Shown piece after piece: positions 1 to 10,074 of a stretch of 43,757 nt of DNA (position 1 is its first letter; each line of letters begins with the position of its first letter). The translations under genes were made by a program, and so were the position numbers. The notes below the pieces were generated by a model. That model was not told the origin of the DNA, did no database searches, and worked only from the letters and a program-made list of their open reading frames with translations. Origin of the DNA: Lojkania enalia (taxonomy: Eukaryota > Ascomycota > Dothideomycetes > Pleosporales); contig ML986793.1 in assembly GCA_010094045.1 (NCBI GenBank), positions 17,939 through 61,695 on the forward strand. Direction: 5' to 3'.

Positions 1-169
1 CTTATACGTGCTAAAAGGATAGTAGGGAAAATTCTAAATTAGATAAAAGTATATTATATATAAAATCTCTTATTAGTATTAAGTAAATTAACTTTTTATA
101 TATAGTATTCGTTATACTAAGAAAAAGTAGCTGTTTCGATAGTTTAGCCGCTTTAATAGTAGAATATAT
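1..169 (+). mobile_element. Fot1/pogo-like DNA transposon family A, 3' end only
   Basis: This is the right-hand end of a Tc1/mariner-superfamily (Fot1/pogo) element, cut off by the window start. It matches 2433-2601 of the complete copy at 753-2601 almost base for base, apart from C/T and G/A differences. It carries the last codons of the transposase relic and the right terminal inverted repeat, which ends at 169 and is followed by the TA target dinucleotide at 170-171. An open frame on the opposite strand at 11-211 is only the antisense shadow of this tail and should not be called a gene. Confidence 0.85.
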
Positions 170-646
170 TATATAATCTAGCTTAATCTTTAGTATAATA
201 CTACTATACAATAATAACTAATTATACTAATATACCTGTAACCTTAACTAATACTAGTATTAATAACTACTATTTAATTATAAATAACCTAAATATAATA
301 TAAAAACCTAATTTATAGAAGCTTATAACTAAAAAGCGAGTATTATTATAATAATACCGTAATACTTCTATACCTATACTACTCTTATTATAATATTTAA
401 ACTAGCTGTTAGTAATAGTTATTAGCTATTAGCTAGAATATAACCGACTTATTATAACTATAATAGAGGAAGGTTTTACTAACCTAGCTAGCCTATATAG
501 TAGTATAGACCTAGCTTCTATAAAAATCTATATAATATAAATATCTCTATTCTTTATATAATATTTTAATATTTATATATAGTATATAGTAATAGAGTTA
601 ACTATCTAAAATACGATTAACCAACTATATATAAGCGTCTATAATA
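170..646 (+). mobile_element. Gypsy-A copy iv: 3' internal end plus 3' LTR
   Basis: The stretch 172-343 is the last part of the internal region of a plus-strand Ty3/gypsy element, followed by its LTR at 344-646. A purine-rich tract (AAAAAGCGAG, 331-340) sits just before the LTR, as a polypurine tract should. I recognise no protein domain in 172-343. The LTR abuts the reverse transcriptase of another copy of the same family lying on the opposite strand (647 onward), so this copy appears to have inserted tail-first into it. The 5 bases on either side (agtat, aagaa) do not match, but the partner end lies outside the window, so no duplication is expected to be visible here. Confidence 0.7.
344..646 (+). 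repeat. Gypsy-A LTR (303 bp)
   Basis: This is one of four copies of the same LTR in the window, the others being 8287-8589 (minus), 34011-34313 and 34731-36884 (interrupted). All are exactly 303 bp once an insertion is removed. It begins TATTATA and ends TATAATA, which is what TGTTRTA...YACAACA-type TG/CA termini become after RIP. Differences between copies that I checked are transitions. Confidence 0.85.
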
Positions 647-752
647 AAGAATTAGCTAGATATACTATTTATAATCCTTTAAATTCTTACTAAATAATAG
701 AATATTATTAATATAAGTAGAATAGAATATATTAAAATATAATCTTAGTATA

Positions 753-2601
753 ATATATTCTACTATTAAAGTAGCTAAACTATCGAAGCAGCTACTTTTT
801 CTTAGCGTTATAAATACTACGTATAAACTATAATAAATCTACAACGCAACCTTCTATTAATTTAATAAGAAGGTAGAATTAAGCTTACCTTATAGGCGTA
901 TAAATTAGGCCAGTTTAAGAGCATACGACGCACTACTATAGCTTTTAATATATAATATTAATAACTCTCTACCCAACTTTATAGAATTACGTTTCGCCCT
1001 TGTATATAACTAAATTACTAGAAGCTTATAATAACCGAAGAACAAACAATCGTATAATATATTCTTAACCTTAATTTATAAGGATTTACGCCCCAGCTAT
1101 ATAAGGTAGTAGATATAGTAGATAAACTATTAGGCGTATATAGTAGAATACTTATAAGAAAGAATTAGTTTAAACGATTTATAACGCGTATAAATAAGTT
1201 TAATATAGCTTTTAATCGAGTAAAAGATTATTAAAGAATAAAATAAGAGAATCTAGAGGTTATTAACACGTGGTTTAAACTTATATAAGATATAATTGCG
1301 AAATATAGTATATATAATAATAATATCTATAACTTTAATAAGATAGGCTTTTAGATAGATATTATTAGTACTATAAAGGTTATTATAGGTTTAGAATATT
1401 ATATAAGGCCTACTTTTATATAGCTAGAAAATTATAAGTAGGTTATAATTATCTAAAGTATCTACGCTGCTATATATATAACTCTACTATTTATTATCTA
1501 TAAAAGACGCGTCTATATTTCTATATAGTATAAAGAAGTAGATATACTATATAATTAGAAAATTTTAGTCTCTAAAAATAGCTAAATAAATAATATATTT
1601 AGACTTAAGTAGCTAAAGTACTTTAATAAGTATATAAAGATACGTTAGATAGGGTTATATAAACTACTTATTTTAGACGGCTATAAAAGCTACCTTAACT
1701 AGGAATTTGAAAATTACTACCTTATATAAAAGATTCTAATACTTTATATACCTTCTTATTTATTATATATACTTCAGCCTCTTAATATAGTTTACTTCTT
1801 ACTGTTAAAGCTAAAGTACTTATAGCACATATAAGACTTAGCGCACCAACGTATCTACTATATTAATAAAGAAGGCTTCTTTCTAGCTTTTAAGAACACT
1901 TTTTTTAATTTATTTATATATAAGAACTGTTAAAAGGTTTTTAAAGTAATAGAAATTATTCTTCTAAACTTGTAGATTATATTAAATCGTCTTAATATAT
2001 AACTATATACCCTACTAGAACTACTTCTATAAGAAGACTCTTAATAGTCTAAAACTCTAAGTAATATATATAAATTTAGGTTACAATTAATACTTATACG
2101 AAAGTCCTTTATACGATTATTAAAAGAGGTGTAAGAAGGATTCTTACAGCTTATAAAAGGTGCTAAATTAATACTATATTAGAATATACTTCTTTAAGCT
2201 TGTAACTTTAAGCTTAAAAGGTAATTAGAAGAAGTAACTAAATATAAAACGCGTAAAAGAAAGTATATTAAGTATAGTAGTATAGTATTATATAACGAGG
2301 GATCTTTATATATAGCTGCTAAAGTATCTATAAGCTCTCAGCCCTTTAAGAAGACTCGTGGTACTAATAGTTAAGAAAGGGCTTAACCAGCTTAACGCTA
2401 CTGTAGTAACTATAGTAAGACTAGATATAACGCTTATATATGCTAAAAGGATAGTAGAGAAAATTCTAAATTAGATAAAAGTATATTATATATAAGATCT
2501 CTTATTAGTATTAAGTAAATTAACTTTTTATATATAGTATTCGTTATACTAAGAAAAAGTAGCTACTTCGATAGTTTAGCTACTTTAATAGTAGAATACG
2601 T
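753..2601 (+). mobile_element. Fot1/pogo-like transposon, family A copy 1 (1849 bp)
   Basis: This is a complete element with terminal inverted repeats and TA duplications at 751-752 and 2602-2603. Its left TIR starts ATATATTCTACTATT and its right TIR is the complement with a few transitions. Each TIR contains two direct copies of a motif around AAGCGGCTA spaced 17 bp apart. The length of 1849 bp is identical to the copies at 6415-8263 and 34946-36794. It sits inside the reverse transcriptase of Gypsy-A copy iii. Confidence 0.9.
1020..2480 (+). pseudogene. Fot1/pogo-like DDE transposase relic (family A copy 1)
   Basis: The plus strand encodes a degenerate pogo-type transposase. The N-terminal part (from about 1040) looks like the CENP-B-type helix-turn-helix region. 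The catalytic core follows in order: YNFNKIGFQ near 1325-1352 (RIPped first Asp block), LLILDGYKSY near 1665-1695 (second Asp retained), and LQPLN near 1770-1785 (third Asp now Asn). The C-terminus ends with a zinc-knuckle relic at about 2395-2450, reading RYCSNYSKTRYNAYIC, consistent with an original CxxCxxxGHNxxxC. Many TAG/TAA codons interrupt the frame. The enzyme would have cut and moved the element in the nucleus at TA sites; this copy cannot be functional. Confidence 0.85.
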
Positions 2602-3084
2602 TATTATTTATAAAGTATTAAAATATATTTAGAGTATTAACTAGATTAAAGGGTACTATTAGATATTTAAACAGCCTATAATATATATAAAAAATAGTCT
2701 TCTATTTATCTTATTTAGTAATTTTTAACTTATTAAATATAGTAATAATATTAAGTTTTAGATAGTATTTAGGCTTATTAAATCGGGTTAATATTTCTTA
2801 AATTAGTAGAATTAGATATTAGTTTTTAATAGTAATAATATTTAGGACTCTATAGTCTATATTAAATTAAAAATTACCTCTAGATTTTTTTATAAAAATT
2901 ATAGATATAGCTACTAATAATAAACTTACTCTAATAAATCTTTTAAATAAATTCTTATTAAGGTACTTTTTTAATACCTTTAACTTATTCTAAGATATTT
3001 TGTAAAATAGACTAAAGTTAGTTTACTTACTATTCTCTAATTTAATCTTATAATTATATAATTATTATTTAAGTAGTTTATCTA

Positions 3085-3295
3085 TATTATAAAAGGCTAT
3101 AAGTAGAGATAATAAGGCTTATCTAATACTTAGTATAGTATACTATATATAGATCTCAGGCGTTGTATAAGAGAATAGTTAAGGAGTAAGCTGAACGCGA
3201 GATAAGTAGAAAGATAAAGGAGAAGAAGAAAGTATATATACTAAAGCGAGCGTGCTATATATAAATATTAGAAGAAATATAAGAATACTATAATA
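3085..3295 (-). repeat. LTR of TRIM-like element, 3' copy
   Basis: This 211-bp repeat aligns without gaps to 4070-4280 at an offset of 985 bp. Differences I checked are transitions, for example aaaaggctat against aagaggctac at the start. Confidence 0.85.
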
Positions 3296-3312
3296 GTACC
3301 CCTCTTTTTAGA
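3296..3312 (-). other. Putative polypurine tract of TRIM-like element
   Basis: Read on the minus strand this is CTAAAAAGAGGGGTAC, directly upstream of the 3' LTR. Position and composition fit a plus-strand primer site and set the orientation of the element. Confidence 0.55.
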
Positions 3313-3410
3313 AAGTAGCTGTAATTAACGATTATAGCTGTAATATAAGAATCTAGTGTAACTAGTTATCTATTTCGTATAGGGTAGAACTATTTCTAGC
3401 TGGCTAGCGT

Positions 3411-3810
3411 CTAGTATAATAAGTAATATACTAAATAAGCTTAATATAGTTATTATATTACTAATAGAACGGAGAACTAGTATCTAGTATAATAAGTAAT
3501 ATACTAAATAAGCTTAATATAGTCGTTATATTACTAACAGAATAGAGAACTAGTATCTAGTATAATAAGTAATATACTAAATAAGTTTAATATAATTATT
3601 ATATTACTAATAGAACGGGGAGTTATTTAACTTTTTAAGGAGCTGGCGGAACAGGAATTAACGTCTAGTATAATAAGCGATATATTAAATAAGCTTAATA
3701 TAATCGTTATATTATTAATAGAACAGGGAACTAGTATTTAGTATAATAAGTAATATACTAAATAAGCTTAATATAGTTATCGTATTACTAATAGAATAGG
3801 GAACTGATGT
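3411..3810. repeat. 73-bp tandem array, five units
   Basis: Five copies of a unit starting CTAGTATAATAAGTAATATA begin at about 3411, 3484, 3557, 3665 and 3738. Four steps are 73, 73, 108 and 73 bp, so one 35-bp spacer (about 3630-3664, richer in G and C) interrupts the array. Each unit contains a dyad with arms AGTAATATA and TATATTACT around an AT-rich centre. Because 73 is not a multiple of 3 the array is unlikely to be a protein repeat. It fills the interior of the TRIM-like element. Confidence 0.85.
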
Positions 3811-4069
3811 AGAAAGAAGCTAGTAGAATAAGAAGCGAAGACTATAGTAGAGAGAGAATAATAGCATATTAAGAGAGGACGATAGCTAGTTTTAGAGCTT
3901 CTACTACTGCTACTATACGAGTAGTAGGATAGCTATTAGGCTGGTATTCTAGCTAGATATTACTAGGAAGGAAGAAAAAATCCGGATAGGGAATAATAAA
4001 GATCTCTATCTAAAGATCCGCAGCAGCTATCTAGCTACTATTACTATATAACTGGGCGAGCTATCCTAA

Positions 4070-4280
4070 TATTATAAGAGGCTACAAGTAGGGATGATAA
4101 GGCTTATCTAATACTTGGTATAGTATACTATATACAGATCTTAGGTGTTATATAAGAGGATAGCTAAGGAGTAAGCTGAACGTAAGGTAAGTAGGAAGAT
4201 AAAAGAGAAGAAGAAGATATATATACTAAAGCGAGCGCGCTATATATAGGTATTAGAGAGAATATAAGAATACTATAATA
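4070..4280 (-). repeat. LTR of TRIM-like element, 5' copy
   Basis: This is the partner of 3085-3295, also 211 bp, followed on the right by the ATCTA target duplication. It retains slightly more C and G than its partner. Confidence 0.85.
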
Positions 4281-4285
4281 ATCTA

Positions 4286-6412
4286 TATCTTTATATAAAA
4301 AGATAGATAATAGGTTATAGTATTCTTTAGATACTTTAGTAATAGGGTTAGTATATACTTTTAGCGCTAGAATCTTATTAATATTAGCTATTAATATAGT
4401 AAAGATTTTATAGTTAAATTATTAGAAGAGTTAGACTAGTAGTATAATACCTATAAAATATATATCTAGCTATAGTATAGTCTTTAGGTATTTAGGTTTA
4501 AATAGATCCTTTTAACTATAATTTTTATCTAAAATTAAATTAGTTTTAGTTTTAAATTCTTTTAACTAGTATAGTATTTTAAATAGTTAATAATTATATT
4601 AGATATAACTTAATAAGTAGAGCTTTAAATAGTACTATCTAAATTTTAAGCTATATAAAAGTTATAAATTAATTACCTTAAAATCTTCTTTTATATTAAA
4701 TTTAAATAGTTTATAGTTTTTAGTAACTATTTAAGTAGCTTATTAGTAAATAGTAGTACTAGTAGATTATAAATATTAAGTTAGGTATTAGTTAATAGTA
4801 AAGACTAGCAATTTATTCTTATAGTCTAGGTTTATATAATACTTATATATTTATAACTATTCTAAAATTAACTAGTATTTTTCTAGTATAATTATATAGA
4901 AATATACTATCTCTAAATAGTTTAGGTATTAGAGGGTTAAAATAACTAAATAGAAAATAGTCCCTTTATAAAAGACCTTTCTATTAAAACTAGTTAAATA
5001 TAGATTATATAAGAGTTATATTTTTTAAAATTTTAGAGTATATATTAGGTTTCTATAGATATAACTATAACTAGTAGCTTTAGTATTAATAAGAATATTA
5101 ATATTTTACTAGACTAGGTCTTAATAGATTAAAAAAGGAGCTAGAATCTAATAGTTCTATAACTATTTTTATAGAGGCTAGTTTTATAGATATATAGAGA
5201 TTTAGTATAAATATAGTTCTAAAAGATAACTTACTTCTAGAATAAATCTTTTAGTAATATTCTAGTTAATAAAACTAGCTATATTTAAAAGTAAGAGTAA
5301 TAGTCTTATCTATAAAATAATAAATATATTAAGAATTAGTTAAAAAATTAGTTAAAGAATTAAAAATAGAACCTATAAAATATAGTAGAGCTCTAAAACT
5401 CTTAATAGATTAATAGTAGAGGAGCGCTATATTCTAGTAAAATATATTTCTTACTACTATATTTATAATAGTATCTTTTATAGCGGTACTTTTCTTATTT
5501 ATTAAAGTTTATAGATATATAGCTAGAAGTATTAAGTTCTATAATATTTAGGTTCTTCTAGTAAGTAGTATAATACTTTAGTTATTTATAATAGTTACTA
5601 GATAGATAATATAGATTAGTATTATATAGGGAAATTAGATTAGTATAGTTATTTAGGGTACTAAATATTATAATACCTATTATAGTATAGTAGAGTTTAT
5701 TAGAGAGAGAATATTAGAGATATATAATTTATCTAGTCTTATATAGTTTAGTATCTATAATTAGGCGTTAGAATTTAGTAAAGTAAGTAGAGAATCTACT
5801 TTAGCCTTACTTTAAAGTCTTTAGCTTACTCTATACTATAGTATTCTTATTCTAGTTACTATAGGTAGATTTTAAGAAGGCGACTAAGCTGTTTATAGAG
5901 TTAATACCCTTATCTATTAATAGGTTAACTAATATTACTAGATCTTATTCTAGGCGGGAATAGATATATAAAAGGCGGGTATATTTAGTTAGATATTAGT
6001 TATTATTTCCTTCTAGTTTATAGCGGAGCTTTCTAATAAAGTATAAAAGCTCTAAATATTTACTAGAAAATATTAAAAGGTTAAATAAGTAGTTAGAATA
6101 GAAATATAGGTTATATATAGTTTTAGACGGATTAAAAGTTAATATAGATATCTATTTAGAAGCTAGAGTTATAAGCTAAATTAGGCTAAGGATAGGTAAT
6201 AGTTTTATTACTATTAATATACTAGTAACTAGTAGAGAAGTAACTATTTAGTAGCTACTAAATTCTCTTTATATTACTTTAAGGTCTAACTTATAATAGT
6301 TCTTCTAGGTTATTAAGGCCTCTACTAGTATTTTATTCTTCTACTATAAAAAGTCTAGTTTACCTTAAATCTTTTTAAATATATTAATAAGCGCGTTTTT
6401 ATCTATAATATA
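4286..6412 (-). pseudogene. Gypsy-A gag-protease relic (copy iii)
   Basis: This is the reverse-complement counterpart of 36905-38751 in copy ii, with which it is collinear. In copy ii the retropepsin-like part is recognisable near the end, and the upstream part is the gag region by position. The frame is saturated with TAA/TAG. From about 4620 down to 4286 it continues past the point where copy ii is interrupted, leading into the RT domain at 3080. No catalytic residue can be assigned with confidence after this much mutation. Confidence 0.65.
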
Positions 6413-6414
6413 TA

Positions 6415-8263
6415 ATGTAAAGTACTACCGAGCCGGCTATACTACTAAGCCGGCCACTTTTTCTTAGTACTACCAATACTATATATAAGACCTTGATTTA
6501 CTCGCCATCTATAAAAGAACCTATATACGAGACACTTAGACTAGATTTAGAAGAAGCTTCTATATCTTTTTAGCACGTATGAGCGTTATACCTAGTCTTT
6601 CTATAGTTCCTATAGTACCGTTAACCAGGTTAAGCTAGTTCCTTACTACTACTACTACAAGCCTTCTTAGATTGCTAAAGAGTTATAGATACCTCAGCAG
6701 CTCTATATAAAGCTCCCTTACTATACTCTATTATACTATTATACTAGATTCGCTTCTGTTTACATATTTTATACTTCGTTATAACCTCTAATTACTCTTT
6801 AAATTCTATAATCCGGTGGCTTATAAGAGCGTTTTAATACAGTATCAATTCAGCTTCTTTTATTAGCTGTAAGAAGCCTTCTTTAGCTTCTTTTAGTAAT
6901 TGTACGAAGGACCTCTATACGAGAGTTAATTATAACCCGAATTCTTGTATATTACTTAGTATTTTTAACTACTATAGTATTTCTAGTAGAGGTGCTTCTA
7001 GTAGTATATATAACTAGACTTTAAGGCGCTTAAGAATAACTTATACGTTGATAGGAACTAGTTTAAATACCTTAAAAGCCTTTTTACAATTCTCGTACGT
7101 AAATATATTAAAAAACGCGTTTCTAAAGGCTGGTAGGAAGCCTTCCTTATTAATATAGTAGACGCGTCGGCGTACTAAGTTTTATATATACTAGAAGTAC
7201 TTTAGCTTTAATAGTAAGAAGTATACTATATTAAGTAGCTATAGGATATATAATAAATATACTAGTATATAGAGGGTGAGGATCTTTCGTATAAGGTAAT
7301 AATCCTTAAAATCCTAGTTTAAATAGTTCTTATAGCTATTAAGAATAAGTAGCCTATATAATCCTATCTAACGCGTCTTTATATGCGCGTTAAAGTACTT
7401 TAACTACTTAAGACTAAGCTTATTATTTATCCATCTATTCTTAGAAACTGAGAGCTTCTAGTTATATGGTATATCTATCTCCTTATACTATACTGAAATA
7501 TAAACGCGTCCTTTATAGATGATAAATAGTAGGGTTGTATACCTAGCAGCGTAAATACTCTAGATTACTATAACCTACTTCTAATTACCTGGCTGAATAA
7601 GTATAGGTCTTATATAGCGTTCTAAACCTATAACAACTTTTATAGAACTAATTATACCTATCTAGAAGCCTATCTTATTAAAGTTATAGATATTATCTTT
7701 ATAGATACTATACTTAGCTACCGTCTCTTATACAAGCTTAAACCACGCGTTAATAACCTCTAGATCTTCTTATAATATCCTCTAACAGTCCTTTACTCAA
7801 TTAAAAACTGTTTTAAGCTTATTTATACGCGATATAAATCGTTTAGGCTAGTTCTTACTTATAGATATCTTACCCTACGTACGTAATAGTTTATCTACTA
7901 TATCTACTACCTTATAAAGCCGCGGCGCAAATCCTCGCAAATTAAGGTTAAGAATATATCGTACAATCGTCTACTCTTCAGTTGCTGTAAGCTTTATATA
8001 ATTTGGTTGAGTTTAAGGTTGAAAGGTAATTCTATAAAGCTGGTTAGAGAGCTGCTAGTATTATATGTTAAAAGCCGCTGCAGCGCGTCACACGCTTTAA
8101 AATTGGCCTAAGATATAAGCCTGAAAGGCAAGTTCAATTCTACCTTCTTAATTAGATAGATTAGCTTTATATTGTTGAGATATAGCGTTGCGTACGGAAA
8201 AGTTGCTATACTAAGAAAAAGTGGCCGGCTCGGTAGTATAGCCGGCTCGGTGGTACTTTACGT
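6415..8263 (-). mobile_element. Fot1/pogo-like transposon, family A' (1849 bp)
   Basis: This is a complete element flanked by TA (6413-6414 and 8264-8265). The undisturbed target is visible in Gypsy-A copy ii at 36884-36920, which proves both boundaries. Its TIR (ACGTAAAGTACCACCGAGCC on the minus strand) is unlike that of family A, yet it has the same layout: two direct copies of CCGAGCCGGC exactly 17 bp apart. Its length equals that of family A and the transposase sequence is clearly related. It is a sister subfamily with diverged ends. Confidence 0.9.
6540..8000 (-). pseudogene. Fot1/pogo-like DDE transposase relic (family A')
   Basis: On the minus strand the catalytic blocks appear in the family order. 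YNFNKIGF lies near 7665-7690 (first Asp now Asn), LLILNSYK near 7335-7360 (second Asp now Asn), and YILQLLN near 7215-7240 (third Asp now Asn). The C-terminal zinc-knuckle relic at about 6570-6625 reads RYYRNYRKTRYNAHTC, consistent with CxxCxxxGHNxxxC before RIP. Stops are TAA/TAG. This copy keeps more TG and CA than the surrounding Gypsy-A sequence, so it probably arrived later and experienced less RIP. Confidence 0.85.
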
Positions 8264-8286
8264 TAATAGTAGATAATATAATATAA

Positions 8287-8589
8287 TATTATAGACGTTT
8301 ATATATAGTTAGTTAATTATACTTTAAGTAGTTAACTCTATTACTATATACTATATATAAATATTAAAATATTATATAAAAAATAGAAATATCTATATTA
8401 TATAAGTTTTTATAGAAGCTAGGTCTATACTACTATACAGGCTAGCTAAGTCAGTAAAACCTTCCTCTATTATAGTTATAATAAGTTAGTTATATTCTAG
8501 CTAGTAGCTAATAGCTATTATTAGCAGCTAGTTTAAATATTATAGTAAGAATAGTATAAGTATAGAGGTATTATAGTATTACTATAATA
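8287..8589 (-). repeat. Gypsy-A 5' LTR (copy iii, 303 bp)
   Basis: This is the reverse complement of the LTR at 344-646, and exactly 303 bp. It marks the 5' end of copy iii and interrupts the integrase of Gypsy-C, which starts abruptly at 8590. Confidence 0.85.
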
Positions 8590-9425
8590 AATATTAAGTT
8601 TACTTTAAAGTTTTAGTAAATAATTATAAACTTACTAGAAATTAAATATAAAATATTTATAGTATTTTACTTATAAATAGATAGATAGATAGAATAAATA
8701 AACTAAATAGTAGAATAATACTTATAATACTACCTTAACTATAAATAAAATAATTAGATAATACTACTACTAATAGTATAACTCGCATATAATAATACTA
8801 TATATAGTATAACCGGAATATTACTATTTATAATAAACTATAGGTATAAACTAAAAATCTATAATACCCTAATTAAAGTAGTATTATAAGCACCCTAAAT
8901 ATAGAAATAAGTTAAGATTATTTAATAAATATAAAACTTACTAAAGAAAAATCTTTTATTTCTATAATATATTATAAAGAAATACTATAATAAGAAATAT
9001 AAATAACTACCTTACTTTAAGAAGAGAGAAAAAGTTTAGCTGCTATAATAAATTATTTAAAGTAAATAACTAAGTAGTAAACTAGATTATATTAAAATTA
9101 AACTTTATAAAATTAAAGAAAAAATATTACCTATAAACTATTAACTTAAATTATTTACAACTATAAAAATCTACCTAACCTTCTATATTATATTATAGAA
9201 AAGGTAACCTAAAATACTAAATTAGTAGTATATAATATAGATATATATAGAAAAGACTAGAAATAGAAAGTTAAGAAAATAATAAGGTATAGAATATAGA
9301 ATAGTAGATAATACTATCTAATTAAATAGTTAAGAATAAATAAATATAGGAACTTATAGAATAATACTTAAAAACTAGAAAACTTTGATCTTATAGTATT
9401 ATAAGTATATTATAAAAACTAAACT
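8590..9425 (+). pseudogene. Gypsy-C integrase C-terminus with chromodomain relic
   Basis: The plus strand reads the end of a Ty3/gypsy integrase. Near 8665-8700 is the RIPped form of the HPQTDGQ block, followed by a stretch matching the family's NQxxEQYLR and LLPLxxxAYN segments. A GPY/F-type module follows at about 9075-9175, with KLDYIKIKLYKIKEKILP and KIYLTF (originally KIHPxF). After a frame change I read YYLIKWL at about 9313-9340, which is the core of a chromodomain. The order integrase, GPY/F, chromodomain is that of chromoviruses. The upstream pol lies outside the window, cut off by Gypsy-A copy iii. Confidence 0.75.
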
Positions 9426-9469
9426 TATAAAGAAAATCTAGAGATAGAATAGTAGAACTAAATAATATT

Positions 9470-9745
9470 AGCTATATTATAGGAGGTAACTCCGCTTTAG
9501 AAAGAAGACCCGTCTTATAATCTACCTCTTTCTCTTCCTTAAGCTACTCCTATATATATTTATAATCCTCTACCTACCTATACTTTACTTATTTACAAAT
9601 CTTATAAAGACGCTAAATTTTTATATAAGCTGCTACTATCTTATTAAAAAGTTATTCTAACTCTTCTTAAGCTAGATAAATCTTCTCCTCTAATTTTACA
9701 ACTTCCGTATCCTACTTTACTATTAGAAAGAATTAAGAATAAACT
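9470..9745 (-). pseudogene. Antisense coiled-coil frame downstream of Gypsy-C pol
   Basis: On the minus strand a frame of about 85 codons reads as a Lys/Glu/Leu-rich heptad-like sequence, including VVKLEEKIYLAQEELEQLFN and VEDYKYIQEQLKEEKEVDY, with only TAG/TAA stops. Such composition predicts a coiled coil. It converges on the integrase-chromodomain frame from the opposite strand. I recall similar coiled-coil hypothetical proteins beside fungal gypsy elements, but cannot confirm this here. The plus-strand reading of the same interval has no comparable order. Confidence 0.5.
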
Positions 9746-10074
9746 AGTAATATAGAATTATAATATATATATAATTTAAGTATTATAATCTATATTATAT
9801 AATAAATATATATTAGTATAGAGATATTCTAAATAATATAATTTTTTAGGTATTTCCTTCTTATCTATTTTATAAGTTAGCCTTTTATAGGAATACTAGA
9901 AATAAGGTATAATAATCTCGCCTAAGTAGTATATATAATTAGTATAATAGTATCTACCTAAGGTTAAATAATAAAGGAGAGGTATTAGAAATATATATAG
10001 TAGTAGTAAAGATAGTATACTAACTCTACTATATATTAGATTAGAATAGGAAAACTTTTAGGTTAAAAGTTTAG

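Larger units (their letters stand above)
647..3084 (-). pseudogene. Gypsy-A reverse transcriptase relic (copy iii)
   Basis: The frame is split by the DNA transposon at 753-2601. On the right side the minus strand reads a gypsy RT palm start, including FNIDYRVLN (2841-2868), the RIPped form of the family's CVDYRxLN block, followed by an IKN-type segment. On the left side, past the insertion, it reads YINNILLFSKN at about 690-715, which is the RIPped YxDD catalytic motif (Asp codons now Asn). All in-frame stops I saw are TAA/TAG. The N-terminal linker with protease lies beyond the small LTR element. The family assignment to Ty3/gypsy rests on these two motif blocks and their spacing once the insertion is removed. 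Confidence 0.8.
3085..4280 (-). mobile_element. TRIM-like non-autonomous LTR element (1196 bp)
   Basis: Two 211-bp direct repeats (3085-3295 and 4070-4280) enclose 774 bp with no recognisable protein. The whole unit is flanked by a 5-bp target duplication, ATCTA (3080-3084 and 4281-4285). The repeats start TATTATAA and end TATAATA, the RIPped form of TG...CA ends. A tract that reads AAAAAGAGGGG on the minus strand lies directly inside the left repeat, as a polypurine tract would, so I place the element on the minus strand. It interrupts Gypsy-A copy iii upstream of its RT. Most of the internal region is a 73-bp tandem array. Confidence 0.8.
647..8589 (-). mobile_element. Gypsy-A copy iii (Ty3/gypsy), minus strand, with three nested insertions
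   Basis: Read on the minus strand, this copy runs 5' LTR (8287-8589), gag and protease (about 6412 down to 4290), then reverse transcriptase (about 3080 down to 647), where it is cut by copy iv. Nested inside are Fot1/pogo-like elements at 6415-8263 and 753-2601, each flanked by TA, and a small LTR element at 3085-4280 flanked by ATCTA. Removing them restores sequence collinear with the copy at 34731-38751. It is extremely AT-rich with few remaining CpG, which fits an old, heavily RIPped copy. Confidence 0.85.
8590..10069 (+). mobile_element. Gypsy-C chromovirus, left segment
   Basis: This older gypsy element is cut on the left by Gypsy-A copy iii and on the right by the giant Gypsy-G (TSD TTTAG at 10070-10074). 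It resumes at 32606 with a polypurine tract and 3' LTR. The last part, 9745-10069, shows no recognisable coding on either strand and is extremely AT-rich. Confidence 0.7.

Noticed and set aside
11..211. 66-codon ATG-initiated frame on the minus strand
   Set aside because: It is antisense to the 3' end and TIR of a Fot1/pogo-like element and crosses the element boundary; no protein features.
344..646. The 303-bp repeat first considered as a SINE or MITE
   Set aside because: The same repeat borders gag-pol in two other copies, has TG/CA-type ends and a polypurine tract before it, so it is an LTR.
3411..3810. Regularly spaced repeats that could suggest a CRISPR array
   Set aside because: Whole 73-bp units are repeated with no unique spacers, they lie inside a eukaryotic LTR element, and the window is fungal.
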